Source: DASZMJ01 sp035551935 (GTDB lineage Bacteria; Planctomycetota; Planctomycetia; Isosphaerales; Isosphaeraceae). Taken from it: a DNA stretch of 47,882 nt. Below, piece after piece: positions 8,528 to 16,472 of this stretch (position 1 is the first letter of the stretch; each line of letters opens with the position of its first letter). The stretch is from positions 1-47,882 of the forward strand of contig DASZMJ010000554.1 of NCBI GenBank assembly GCA_035551935.1. The letters run 5' to 3'. The notes under the pieces were generated by a model, which worked only from the letters and a program-made list of their open reading frames with translations, did not search any database and was not told the DNA's origin. The position numbers were made by a program, and so were the translations under genes.

Positions 8528-9001
8528 ATGGGCTCCGCGCTGACGACGGCGGTCCTGGCCCTGGCATTGACGGCGCCCGGGGGCCTGCACCCCAAGCACC
8601 GCAACGGCGGTCGCATCCTGCCCCCGGGGCCCGGCGCCGGCTACGGCTTCCCCAACGGCCGCCCCGACGGCTTCGGCTGGTACAACACCGCGACGTACCT
8701 CCCCATCGGCGCCGACCGGACGCCGACGTATTACTTCCCGCGCTACATGGCCGTGATGCCGACGCAACTGTTCTTCCCCACCTATTACAACTCGTACGAG
8801 TCGCGCGGCCAGCGGTTCATCCCGTGGACGAACTGCGGCGGCTGGCAGGCCGCCGGCGGCCTGCCCCCCGCCTCGTCGCACCTTCCCGAGCACCCCGGCC
8901 TCGACGAGGCCGCCGCCGGGCCGACCGTCCCCCTCCCGCGCTACAACGGCAACGTCGAGGCCCCGCCCGTCAACCCCGGCCACTCCGGCCTCACCCCCTG
9001 A
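8528..9001 (+). CDS. Secreted Tyr/Pro/Gly-rich protein of unknown function
   Basis: 157 residues beginning with a hydrophobic signal peptide (LTTAVLALALTAPGGLHP). The mature part has a composition typical of planctomycete envelope proteins: Gly/Pro/Tyr-rich with YFPRYMAVMPTQLFFPTYYN and repeated aromatic residues, two Cys (one in WTNCGGW), no membrane helix and no recognised domain. GGGAGG lies nine bases before the ATG, which supports this start. It is divergently transcribed from the amidotransferase gene across a 243-base gap. Function unknown; export to the cell surface or periplasm is inferred from the signal peptide. Confidence 0.6.
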   Translation: MGSALTTAVLALALTAPGGLHPKHRNGGRILPPGPGAGYGFPNGRPDGFGWYNTATYLPIGADRTPTYYFPRYMAVMPTQLFFPTYYNSYESRGQRFIPWTNCGGWQAAGGLPPASSHLPEHPGLDEAAAGPTVPLPRYNGNVEAPPVNPGHSGLTP

Positions 9002-9232
9002 AACCCTCCCCCGTTCCCGACACGGGTCGGCGTGTGTCCTCCCCGATGCGCCGGGTGCCGCGAGTCCGAGGCCGGAACCGCGGCACCCGAGGGGAGCGTG
9101 AAGGTCGGGCGATCGAGGCGTCGTGGGGCCGGGTCGCGTTGCGGCGGCGGGGGTGGGCTGGTAGACTGAGAGGCGTTCGGGGAACACTCGTTCCGCCCGG
9201 CGCACGCAACCGCCCGCCGCGGATGGGCTGCC

Positions 9233-10303
9233 ATGACCGACCCCTTCGCCTGGTCGTTGAACCTCGGACGCTGGTCGGGGACGCGGGTCCGGATCTCGGT
9301 CTGGCTGATCCTGTTCGCCGTCTACTGGCTGCTCGGCGCGATGCTCGCGCCCAAGGACCACCTCGTCGGCGTGACGGCGGCGTGCCTGACCCTGCTGATG
9401 GCGGCCCTGGCGGTGCACGAGCTGGGGCACGCGGCGGCGGCGTTGCGGTTCGGCTTCGAGGTCGAGGAGGTCCGGCTCTGGCCGCTGGGGAGCCTGGTCG
9501 GCCCCGCGCCGGGCTTCGCGTCGCGGCCGGTCGAGAGCTTCTACGTCGCGCTGGCCGGGCCGTTGGCGAGCTTCGGCGCGGCGATGGTCTCGGCCGTCGC
9601 GCTCAGCTTCGCCGGGGCGCGGCTGATGCTCAACCCGTTCGGCGACCCGCAGGCCGGCGGCGCGCCGTGGATCGGCGACAAGGCGGCGGCGGCCTTCACC
9701 GCGGTCTGGTGGCTCGGCTGGTTCGGCTACCTCAACTGGGTCCTCTTCCTCGCCAACCTGATCCCCGCCCTGCCGATGGACTGCGGCCGGATGCTCCGCG
9801 CGCTCTTGGCCGGGCCGATCGGCGGGATGTCGCGCGAGTCGGTCGTCGCCCCCTGGACCGCCCACACCAGCGCCGCGGTGCTCCTGCTGGCCGGCCTGAT
9901 CCGCGTCTTCAGCGGCAAGGCCGGCTCCGGCGGGACGATGCTGATCCTGCTGGCGTTCCTCATCGAGCTGGTCGTCCGCGCCGAGGCGCGGATGATCGAG
10001 GACGGCGGCTTCTTCGACGACGGCGTCTTCGGCTACGACTTCTCCGAGGGCTATACCAGCCTCGAAGGCAGCCAGGCCAAGGTCCGCCCCTATCGCGAGA
10101 GCGCCCTGCGGCGCTGGCAACGCCGCCGTTCCGAGCAGCGCCGCCAGCGCCGTCGGGCCCGCGAGGCCGCCGAGGAACAGCGCATGGACGAGATCCTCGC
10201 CAAGCTCCACCGCGAGGGCCGCACGGCCCTGACCGACGAGGAACACCGCTTCCTCGTCCGCGTCAGCGCCAAGTACAAGAACCGCTCCAAGTCCCGTGAC
10301 TGA
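9233..10303 (+). CDS. Site-2 protease family (peptidase M50) membrane metalloprotease
   Basis: 356 residues. The zinc site is VHELGHAAAALRFG, with the HELGH motif at residues 62-66 inside a membrane helix. The second conserved segment is NLIPALPMDCGRMLRALL, where Asp183 takes the place of the NPxPDG aspartate. There are about five membrane helices between residues 20 and 250. The last ~100 residues are a soluble highly basic tail (YRESALRRWQRRRSEQRRQ), unusual for the minimal family and possibly DNA- or RNA-binding or a ribosome-proximal tether (inference). M50 enzymes cut within the membrane, often to release transcription factors. No CBS or PDZ domain is seen. It overlaps the next gene by eight bases. 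Confidence 0.88.
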   Translation: MTDPFAWSLNLGRWSGTRVRISVWLILFAVYWLLGAMLAPKDHLVGVTAACLTLLMAALAVHELGHAAAALRFGFEVEEVRLWPLGSLVGPAPGFASRPVESFYVALAGPLASFGAAMVSAVALSFAGARLMLNPFGDPQAGGAPWIGDKAAAAFTAVWWLGWFGYLNWVLFLANLIPALPMDCGRMLRALLAGPIGGMSRESVVAPWTAHTSAAVLLLAGLIRVFSGKAGSGGTMLILLAFLIELVVRAEARMIEDGGFFDDGVFGYDFSEGYTSLEGSQAKVRPYRESALRRWQRRRSEQRRQRRRAREAAEEQRMDEILAKLHREGRTALTDEEHRFLVRVSAKYKNRSKSRD

Positions 10304-11207
10304 CCCCCGACGCTTCGCCGCCGCGCTGGCGCGCGGGCCGATCCTGCTCGACGCCGGGATGGGGACGCGGCTGATCGGCATGGGGCTGGACCCGAGCCGC
10401 GCGGACTCGGCGTCGTGGACGCTCAGGTATCCCGACCTCGTCTTCTCCGTCCATCGCGTCGACGCCCGGGCCGGCGCCGACGCGGTGCTCACCAACACGT
10501 TCACCGCCCACGTCGGCCGCTCGGCGCGGGACATGGACGTGCTCTGCCGGGACGCCGTCGCCCTGGCCCGCGAGGCGGTCGGCCCGTCGAAGCTCGTCCT
10601 GGGCAGCCTCGGCCCGCGCGACGACGACTCGTACGCGACCCAGGCCCGTGCCCTCGCCGACGCCGGCGCCGACGCCTTGATCCTCGAGACGCACGACGCC
10701 GCGCGGGCCTTGCTCGCCTTGCCCACCGTCCGGGAGGTCGCGGCCCTGCCCGTCCTCGTCTCGGTCTATCGCTGGGACGACGCCGACTCCGCCTCCGGCC
10801 GCGCCGGGCGTCTCCTTGAGGCCGGCGCCGCGGCCCTCGGCGTCAACTGCACGAACGGCCCCGACGAGGCGATCGCGCTGCTCGAACGGGTCGGCTCGGA
10901 ACCCGGCGTCCCCTTGCTCGCCAAGCCCAACGCCGGCCCTCCCGGCTGGCCGGCCATCCGCCCCGGTCGGCTCGCCGCGGCCGTGCCCCGGCTCCTGGCG
11001 ATGGGCGTCCGCCTCATCGGCGGCTGTTGCGGCACCACCGAGGCCCACCTCGCCGCCCTTCGCCGCGCGCTCGACCGTGCCGCCCGCGACAGTGCTCCTT
11101 CCCCCTGGGAGAGGGGGGAAGAGGGCCGATGCTTCGAGGATGATGGCCCCTTCAATCCGCCGGGGGATTGTGGTTCAATCGAGCGCAACGACGACCCTCG
11201 GGGGTGA
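10296..11207 (+). CDS. Homocysteine S-methyltransferase family protein
   Basis: 303 residues. The barrel opens with ILLDAGMGTRLIGMGLD, and the three zinc-binding cysteines are all present: Cys185 in LGVNCTNGP, and Cys244-Cys245 in LIGGCCGTTEAHLAAL. TNTFTAHVGR and LGSLGPRDDD are further family landmarks. The family moves methyl groups from S-methylmethionine or methyl-folate to homocysteine in the cytoplasm; the donor is not predictable here. The start is a GTG overlapping the stop of the protease gene (GTGACTGA). The C-terminal ~40 residues (beginning SAPSPWERGEEGR) are not part of the barrel and derive from a REP-like repeat at 11096-11130. Confidence 0.87.
   Translation: MTDPRRFAAALARGPILLDAGMGTRLIGMGLDPSRADSASWTLRYPDLVFSVHRVDARAGADAVLTNTFTAHVGRSARDMDVLCRDAVALAREAVGPSKLVLGSLGPRDDDSYATQARALADAGADALILETHDAARALLALPTVREVAALPVLVSVYRWDDADSASGRAGRLLEAGAAALGVNCTNGPDEAIALLERVGSEPGVPLLAKPNAGPPGWPAIRPGRLAAAVPRLLAMGVRLIGGCCGTTEAHLAALRRALDRAARDSAPSPWERGEEGRCFEDDGPFNPPGDCGSIERNDDPRG
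11096..11130 (+). repeat. REP-like palindromic repeat, copy 1 (in a gene tail)
   Basis: TCCTTCCCCCTGGGAGAGGG followed by GGGAAGAGGG has the same CTCCC...GGGAGAGGG palindromic core as the copy at 27862-27944. It is read through as the C-terminal SPWERGEEGR of the homocysteine methyltransferase-like protein. Confidence 0.45.
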
Positions 11208-11210
11208 TGC

Positions 11211-11687
11211 GTGGCCGCCGCACGAACGCGATCGAAGTCGAGGCCGCGTCGCGAGGACATCGCGGCGGGCGATTGCCTCTGCGACCACTGCTCGGGCAAG
11301 TGCTGCCGGTACTTCTCGCTGCCGATCGAGACGCCCGAGTCGTGGGATGATTACGACTCGATCCGCTGGTACCTCGCCCACGGCCGCACGCTCGTCTACG
11401 TCGAGGACGCGACGTGGTACCTCGTCGTCATGACCCGCTGCAAGTACCTGACCGCCGACGACCGCTGCGCGATCTACTGGAGCCGGCCCAAGATCTGCCG
11501 CGAGTACACGACGGACGAATGCGAATACGATAGCGATTGGTCGTTCGAGAAGGTCTTCGAGACGCCCGAGCAGCTCTGGGAGTACGCCGAGGCCGTGTTG
11601 CCGCCGCGCCGCCGGCCGAAGGCCCCGCAGGGCCCGACGTTCGTGCAGATCGGCGGCCTCAACGGACAGGCGAAGCCGAAGGATTGA
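11211..11687 (+). CDS. YkgJ-family cysteine cluster protein
   Basis: 158 residues. An N-terminal cluster CLCDHCSGKCCRYFSLP (CxCxxCxxxCC arrangement) and a second set of cysteines at RCKYLTADDRCAIYWSRP, ICREYTTDEC form the YkgJ (UPF0153) pattern, which binds zinc or an iron-sulfur cluster. The biochemical role of the family is unknown. Start GTG at 11211 follows GGGGGTGAT; the first 20 residues are Arg-rich and poorly conserved in appearance. It is followed after six bases by the HYExAFE gene, so the two are probably cotranslated. Confidence 0.82.
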   Translation: MAAARTRSKSRPRREDIAAGDCLCDHCSGKCCRYFSLPIETPESWDDYDSIRWYLAHGRTLVYVEDATWYLVVMTRCKYLTADDRCAIYWSRPKICREYTTDECEYDSDWSFEKVFETPEQLWEYAEAVLPPRRRPKAPQGPTFVQIGGLNGQAKPKD

Positions 11688-11693
11688 GCCGCG

Positions 11694-12266
11694 ATGGCCG
11701 ACCGCTCGAACCACTACGAGGCCGCGTTCGAGGCGTACGTCCGCACGCTTCGGGTCCCGTGCGTGGCGATCGACGAGGCCAAGCGCGCCCTCTTCGGCGA
11801 CGACGGCGTGAAGAACCCGGACTTCCTCCTCTATCCCCGGCTCGGCCCCAACCTGGTCGTCGAGGTGAAGGGGAAGCAGGGCAAGGACGCGCGCGGCCGG
11901 CGGCCGTGGGAGAACTGGGTCACGACCGACGACCTCGACGGCCTCGCGCGCTGGCAGGAGACGTTCGGCCCCGGCTTCCGCGCCTTGCTCGTCTTCGTCT
12001 ACGCCGAGCCGCCGCCGAGCTTCGGCCTGCCCCCCGGCGAGGGGGCTTTCGAGTTCCGCGGCCGGTTGTATCGCCACTGGGCCGTCGGCCTCGACGACTA
12101 CATCCAGCACCTCCGCTCGCGCGGGCCGGCGTGGAAGGCCGTCGCGATGGCCCGCGCCGCGTTCCGCAAGCGCGTCCGGCCGCTGACCGAATGGCTCCCC
12201 ATGTCGCCGACCGCCCCCCGCCGCCCCGGCCCCGTCCCCCTCAAGCTCAAGGAGCGCCCCCGATGA
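11694..12266 (+). CDS. HYExAFE family protein (PD-(D/E)xK nuclease-like)
   Basis: 190 residues. The N-terminal motif HYEAAFEAYVR gives the family its name. It is followed by VAIDEAKRALF, then NPDFLLYPRLGPNLVVEVKG with a K next. The Asp of PDFLLY and the Glu and Lys of VEVKGK are arranged like the D...ExK active site of restriction-endonuclease-fold nucleases. A DNA substrate and cutting activity are inferences. The C-terminal ~30 residues are basic and Pro-rich. It is sandwiched between the YkgJ-like gene (six-base gap) and a small membrane-protein gene (ATGA overlap), so the three form a compact unit. Confidence 0.8.
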   Translation: MADRSNHYEAAFEAYVRTLRVPCVAIDEAKRALFGDDGVKNPDFLLYPRLGPNLVVEVKGKQGKDARGRRPWENWVTTDDLDGLARWQETFGPGFRALLVFVYAEPPPSFGLPPGEGAFEFRGRLYRHWAVGLDDYIQHLRSRGPAWKAVAMARAAFRKRVRPLTEWLPMSPTAPRRPGPVPLKLKERPR

Positions 12267-12502
12267 AGCCCAAGACCTGGCTCCGCCACCTCGCGATCGC
12301 CCTCGCCCTGGCGACGACCCTCGCGCCCGCGACCGCCCTGGCGCAGAAGAAGAACGCGAACGACACCTTCGCCACCGAGGAGAAGGAGAAGGAGGACGCC
12401 GGCAGCCCCGTCTACGCCTACATCCTCGTGAGCCTCTTCACCCTCCTCCTGCTGATGACCGTCTGCAAGTCCTCCCGGCGCACGATGCCCGAGGAGGCCT
12501 GA
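12263..12502 (+). CDS. Small exported single-span membrane protein
   Basis: 79 residues. A signal peptide (HLAIALALATTLAPATALAQ) is followed by a short Lys/Glu-rich linker (TFATEEKEKEDAG) and one membrane helix (YAYILVSLFTLLLLMTVC) with a short basic tail. The ATG at 12263 overlaps the stop codon of the HYExAFE gene as ATGA, which suggests translational coupling. No family is recognised. The topology suggests the linker faces the periplasm. Confidence 0.6.
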   Translation: MKPKTWLRHLAIALALATTLAPATALAQKKNANDTFATEEKEKEDAGSPVYAYILVSLFTLLLLMTVCKSSRRTMPEEA

Positions 12503-12556
12503 GCCCGGCCCACTTCGCCTTCCGCCCCCGGCCCCGACCGACTATCATCGGGCCCG

Positions 12557-12592
12557 CCGGCACGCGCCGGCGAGGGCCGGGGCGAGGGGATC
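12557..12592 (+). repeat. REP-like repeat, copy 2 (upstream of bioB)
   Basis: GCCGGCGAGGGCCGGGGCGA matches the second half of the REP-like unit at 27862-27944 (GGGCGAGGGCCGGGGCGAGG). It sits in the 102-base gap between the small membrane protein and bioB. Confidence 0.4.
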
Positions 12593-12604
12593 GAGCTCGT
12601 TCTT

Positions 12605-13576
12605 ATGAACTCAAATTCGCTTGTGCAATCGGCCTGGACGCTCGACGAGGTCGCGGACATCTACCGCGCCCCGCTGCTCGACCTCGTCTTCCGCGCCGCC
12701 GAGGTCCACCGCCGGCACCACGACCCGGGCGCGGTCCAGGTCTGCTCGCTCCTGTCGATCAAGACCGGCGGCTGCCCCGAGGACTGCGCCTATTGCCCGC
12801 AGTCGGCCCGCTACCAGACGGGCGTGGATTCTCAGGCGTTGATGGATGTGGGCGAGGTCCTGGACGCCGCCCGCCGCGCCAGGGACGCCGGCGCGACCCG
12901 CTTCTGCATGGGCGCCGCCTGGCGCGAGGCCCGCGACGACGCCCGCTTCGACCGCGTCCTCGCCATGGTCCGCGGCGTCAAGGCGTTGGGGATGGAGGCC
13001 TGCTGCACCCTCGGCATGCTCACCGCAGACCAGGCCCGCCGGCTCAAGGAGGCGGGCCTCGATGCATATAATCATAATTTAGATACGTCGGAACAATATT
13101 ACGATTCGATCATCACCACGCGGACGTACGCCGACCGGCTCGAGACCCTGGGCCACGCCCGCGCCGCGGGGATCACGGTCTGCTGCGGCGGGATCGTGGG
13201 GATGGGCGAGACGGAGGACGACCGGATCGCGCTCCTGCACACGCTGGCGACGCTCCCCGAGCCGCCGGAGTCGGTGCCGATCAACGCGCTGGTGGCCGTC
13301 GAGGGGACGCCTTTGGCCGACCGCCCGCGCGCGCCGGTCTTCGACATGGTGCGGACGATCGCCACGGCCCGCATCCTCATGCCCCGGTCGATGGTCCGCC
13401 TCTCCGCCGGCCGGCTCGAGATGTCGCCGAGCGACCAGGCCCTCTGCTTCCTCGCCGGCGCCAACTCGATCTTCGCCGGCGACCGGCTCCTGACCACCCC
13501 CAACCCCGACGCCGACGCCGACCACCTCCTGTTCGAGCAACTCGGCCTGCGGCCCTTGCCCGCATCCCCTTCTTGA
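12605..13576 (+). CDS. bioB: Biotin synthase
   Basis: 323 residues. The radical-SAM cluster ligands are Cys57, Cys61 and Cys64 in GGCPEDCAYCPQSARY. AYNHNLDTSEQYYDSIITTR, INALVAVEGTPL and RLSAGRLEMSPSDQALCFLA are diagnostic BioB motifs; the Arg of LSAGR region and Cys in the CMGAAWR strand are consistent with the auxiliary 2Fe-2S site. The enzyme inserts sulfur into dethiobiotin. The NHNLDTSEQYYDS stretch is written with A/T-ending codons including TTA, unlike the rest of the gene. It is followed after 33 bases by a ketosynthase and bioF. bioA and bioD are not in the window. Confidence 0.95.
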   Translation: MNSNSLVQSAWTLDEVADIYRAPLLDLVFRAAEVHRRHHDPGAVQVCSLLSIKTGGCPEDCAYCPQSARYQTGVDSQALMDVGEVLDAARRARDAGATRFCMGAAWREARDDARFDRVLAMVRGVKALGMEACCTLGMLTADQARRLKEAGLDAYNHNLDTSEQYYDSIITTRTYADRLETLGHARAAGITVCCGGIVGMGETEDDRIALLHTLATLPEPPESVPINALVAVEGTPLADRPRAPVFDMVRTIATARILMPRSMVRLSAGRLEMSPSDQALCFLAGANSIFAGDRLLTTPNPDADADHLLFEQLGLRPLPASPS

Positions 13577-13609
13577 ACGCGACGGCCGTCGCATGCCGCT
13601 CGGCAGATC

Positions 13610-14929
13610 ATGTCAGATCATTATCACTGGGATATACGTCGTCGTCTATCAGCGGGTCGTCCGGCGGTCGTCGTGACTGGCGTCGGCCTCTCGACCGGCC
13701 TGAATCGACCCGGGAAATACTTCGACGGGCGATCGGCGCGGGAGGATTCCTGGGAGGCGATCAAGGCCGGCCGCAGCGCCGTCCGCGTCCTGGACCGGAC
13801 GCGGGCCCCGGACAATTCTCGTATCCTCGGCTCTACGCCCGTAATACATCCCATAAAAAACTATGAATATTTATATGATATTTTGCGCGTGGCCGTCGAC
13901 GATGCGGCCCACGACGCGGGGCTCGGCCGGCTGGATTACGATCGGGATCGGGCCGCGGCGCTGATCGGGCTGAGCAAGGGCGGGTTCCGGCATCTCACGA
14001 TCATGGATCGGCTCATCCGGGACGACGGCCCCGAACATAAGATGATCGGTTGGCATTGGCCCCAGGCGTGGCCGAGCCACGGGGCGACGCTCGTGGCCGC
14101 GCGATTCGGGTTGCGAGGGCCATCCGAAGGGCCGGTCGCCGCGTGCGCGACGGGCTTGGTGGCCGTGCTCCAGGGCACCGAGCTGATCCGTCGCGGGGTC
14201 TGCGACCTGGTCTTCGCCGGCGCCGCCGACGCCTCGCTGGAGCCGCTGCTCCTGGCCTCTTTCCGCAAGATGAAGATCCTCGCCCGGTGCAACGAAGACG
14301 ACGATCCGACCGGGGCGGTCCGGCCCTGGGACAAGCGGCGTTCGGGATTCGTCGTCGGCGAAGGGGGCGCCGTCTTCATCCTCGAGCGGGCCGACCACGC
14401 CCGGGCGCGCGGCGTCCTGCCGTATGCGGAGGTCGCCGGCGGCGCACTCGGAGCCGATGCGTACCACGAGACGAACCTCAACCCCGACCCGACCAACCTC
14501 GCGGGCCTGATCGGCCGGGCGCTCGAAAGTGCGGACGTCAAGCCATCCGAGATCGATTACGTGAACGTCCACGGCACGGCGACGCGTGATAATGACCCGC
14601 TCGAATGCCGGGCGTTGCGGATGGCCCTCGGCCCGGAGGCGGATCGGGTGTCGTGCTCGGCGAACAAGGCGCAGATCGGCCACCTGCTCGGCGCCGCCGG
14701 CGCCGCCGAGCTGGCGATCACGTGCCTGGCGATCCGCGACGGCTTCGTCCCCCCGACCTTGAATCTGACCGACCCCGACCCCGCCTGCGACCTCGACGGC
14801 ACGCCGCAGGTCGGCCGTGCCCGATCGATCCGCGCCGCCTTGAAGCTCTCGCTCGGCTTCGGCGGCCACCTCGCCGCCTGCGTCCTCCGCCGCCCCGACG
14901 GCCCCCGCCGAGGCCCCGTCGATGCCTGA
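13610..14929 (+). CDS. Beta-ketoacyl-ACP synthase (FabF-like) inside the biotin cluster
   Basis: 439 residues. The KAS I/II catalytic triad is intact: Cys179 in VAACATGLVAVLQG, His321 in DYVNVHGTATRDNDP and His358 in NKAQIGHLLGAAGA. The Phe gate and C-terminal FGGHLAACVLRR are as in FabF. The N-terminal ~90 residues are longer and more divergent than in FabF, with an A/T-ending codon island around 13840-13890. It lies between bioB and bioF and overlaps bioF by eight bases. A dedicated ketosynthase in this position could build the pimeloyl chain for biotin, or join the BioF substrate step; this is inference. It is not KAS III-like, so it is not the known BioZ type. Confidence 0.88.
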   Translation: MSDHYHWDIRRRLSAGRPAVVVTGVGLSTGLNRPGKYFDGRSAREDSWEAIKAGRSAVRVLDRTRAPDNSRILGSTPVIHPIKNYEYLYDILRVAVDDAAHDAGLGRLDYDRDRAAALIGLSKGGFRHLTIMDRLIRDDGPEHKMIGWHWPQAWPSHGATLVAARFGLRGPSEGPVAACATGLVAVLQGTELIRRGVCDLVFAGAADASLEPLLLASFRKMKILARCNEDDDPTGAVRPWDKRRSGFVVGEGGAVFILERADHARARGVLPYAEVAGGALGADAYHETNLNPDPTNLAGLIGRALESADVKPSEIDYVNVHGTATRDNDPLECRALRMALGPEADRVSCSANKAQIGHLLGAAGAAELAITCLAIRDGFVPPTLNLTDPDPACDLDGTPQVGRARSIRAALKLSLGFGGHLAACVLRRPDGPRRGPVDA

Positions 14930-16103
14930 TCCCCTCGCCTGGCTCGACGTCGAGGCCGACGAACGCGCGCGGCTCGAGCTCGTGCGACGACGGGTGACGT
15001 TCGAGGTCACCGGGCCGGGCCGCGTCCGCGACGGCGAGAGGGAATTGATCAACTTTGCCTCGAATGATTATCTGGGATTGGCCAACGACCCGCGGCTCGC
15101 CGCGGCGGCGCGGCGGGCCGCCGAGGTCGAGGGCTGGGGCGCGGGGGCGTCGCCGCTGGTCTCGGGGTGGAGGCGGTCGCACGAGGCGTTGGCGGTGGAG
15201 CTCGCCGAGTTCGAGGGGACCGAGGCCGCCCTCCTGTTCCCGACGGGCTTCGCGGCCAACCTGGGGGCGGTCGCGGCCCTGGTCGGCAAGGGGGACGCGG
15301 CCTATCTCGATCGCCTCGACCACGCCTGCCTCGTCGCCGGCGCGAAGGCGGCCGGGGCCAGCGTGCGGGTCTATCCGCATCATGATATCGATCGGCTGGA
15401 ATCGATCCTCATGCGCGACAGTGGCCGGTTTCGCCGGAGCCTGATCGCGACCGACGGCGTCTTCAGCATGGACGGCGACCTCGCCCCGCTGGCGGGCCTG
15501 GCCGACCTGGCCGATCGGTTCGGGGCGATGCTGCTGGTGGACGAGGCGCACGGCACCGGCGTCTTCGGGCCGGACGGCCGGGGGGCGACGTCGGAATGCG
15601 GGGTGGCCGATCGGGTCCAGGTCCGCGTCGGCACGCTCTCGAAGGCGCTCGGCTCGATCGGCGGCTTCGTCGCCGGCTCGGGACGCCTGGTGGATCACGT
15701 TCTCCATCGGGCGCCGAGCTTCGTCTATTCGACCGCCCTCCCGCCCGCCGCCGCCGCCGCCGCGCGGGAGGCGTTGGCGATCGCGCGGGCCGAGCCCTGG
15801 CGACGCGACCGCGCCCGGGCGCTCGGCCGCCGGGTCGCCGAGGCGTTGCGGCGGGCCGGCCTCGACGTCGGCCCGATCGCCGGGCCGATCGTCCCGGTCG
15901 TCGTCGGCGACCCCGCGCGGGCCCTGTCGCTCTCGCGATCCCTCCGCGACCGCGGCCTCCTCGTCCCCGCGATTCGCCCGCCGACCGTGCCCCGGGGCAC
16001 GTCCCGGCTGCGGATCAGCCTCTCGGCCGCGCACGCGGAGGGGGACGTCCGTTCTCTTATTGAAGAGTGTCGAACTCTTCCTCCCTCGTCCCTCCGGGGC
16101 TGA
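14922..16103 (+). CDS. bioF: 8-amino-7-oxononanoate synthase
   Basis: 393 residues, alpha-oxoamine synthase family (fold type I, PLP). NFASNDYLGLANDPRL, SGWRRSHEALAVELAEFEGT, LLVDEAHGTGVFG (residues ~204-216) and the PLP-lysine segment VGTLSKALGSIGGF (Lys241) are present. The enzyme condenses pimeloyl-ACP or -CoA with alanine in biotin synthesis. Related enzymes (Kbl, HemA, serine palmitoyltransferase) share these motifs, but linkage to bioB supports BioF. The start at 14922 overlaps the ketosynthase stop by eight bases. The last codons run antisense into the ORF remnant at 16104-16265. Confidence 0.92.
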   Translation: MPDPLAWLDVEADERARLELVRRRVTFEVTGPGRVRDGERELINFASNDYLGLANDPRLAAAARRAAEVEGWGAGASPLVSGWRRSHEALAVELAEFEGTEAALLFPTGFAANLGAVAALVGKGDAAYLDRLDHACLVAGAKAAGASVRVYPHHDIDRLESILMRDSGRFRRSLIATDGVFSMDGDLAPLAGLADLADRFGAMLLVDEAHGTGVFGPDGRGATSECGVADRVQVRVGTLSKALGSIGGFVAGSGRLVDHVLHRAPSFVYSTALPPAAAAAAREALAIARAEPWRRDRARALGRRVAEALRRAGLDVGPIAGPIVPVVVGDPARALSLSRSLRDRGLLVPAIRPPTVPRGTSRLRISLSAAHAEGDVRSLIEECRTLPPSSLRG

Positions 16104-16265
16104 CCGGCCGTCACTCTCGGGGCGGCACTGCTCCCAGTGGGACCCCGAGGACTTCTCGTCGCGGAACAGCTCCTCGGTCCAGGTCCGCTTCGCAGAGCGG
16201 CCGAAGTGCCGCGGGCCGTCGTCGCGGTCGCTGACCCGCTGGGCGAGGCCCGGATCCTTGAGCAT
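16104..16265 (-). pseudogene. Possible gene remnant, 3' end lost
   Basis: From an ATG at 16265, preceded by a GGGGGG run, the minus strand reads MLKDPGLAQRVSDRDDGPRH, FGRSAKRTWTEELFRDE and SGSHWEQCRPESDG with over 90% G/C at third positions, as real genes here have. The frame then runs antisense into bioF without an own stop, so the original 3' end seems to be missing. No family is recognised. It may be a truncated gene or a short chance frame; its good codon use favours the former. Confidence 0.3.
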
Positions 16266-16472
16266 CCCCCCGCCGGGTGGCCGGAAAAACCGTTGTCGGG
16301 GACATTTTCCCTGCCGGTTTTCGGCCGGGATTCCAACTTGGAGTAGTAGAGGCCGCTCGCGGGAGGGGGATCCTGCGCGCCCCAACCGATGGCGGCCTCG
16401 AATCCCCGAGTCGCGACGATGGCCCCCCATAACCGACCTCCTCGAACCGAGACGATCGCCGAATGCCGCGCG

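Noticed and set aside
7715..10726. A 1003-residue minus-strand frame
   Set aside because: Only its last 189 residues are real (the amidotransferase). The rest is antisense to the protease and methyltransferase genes.
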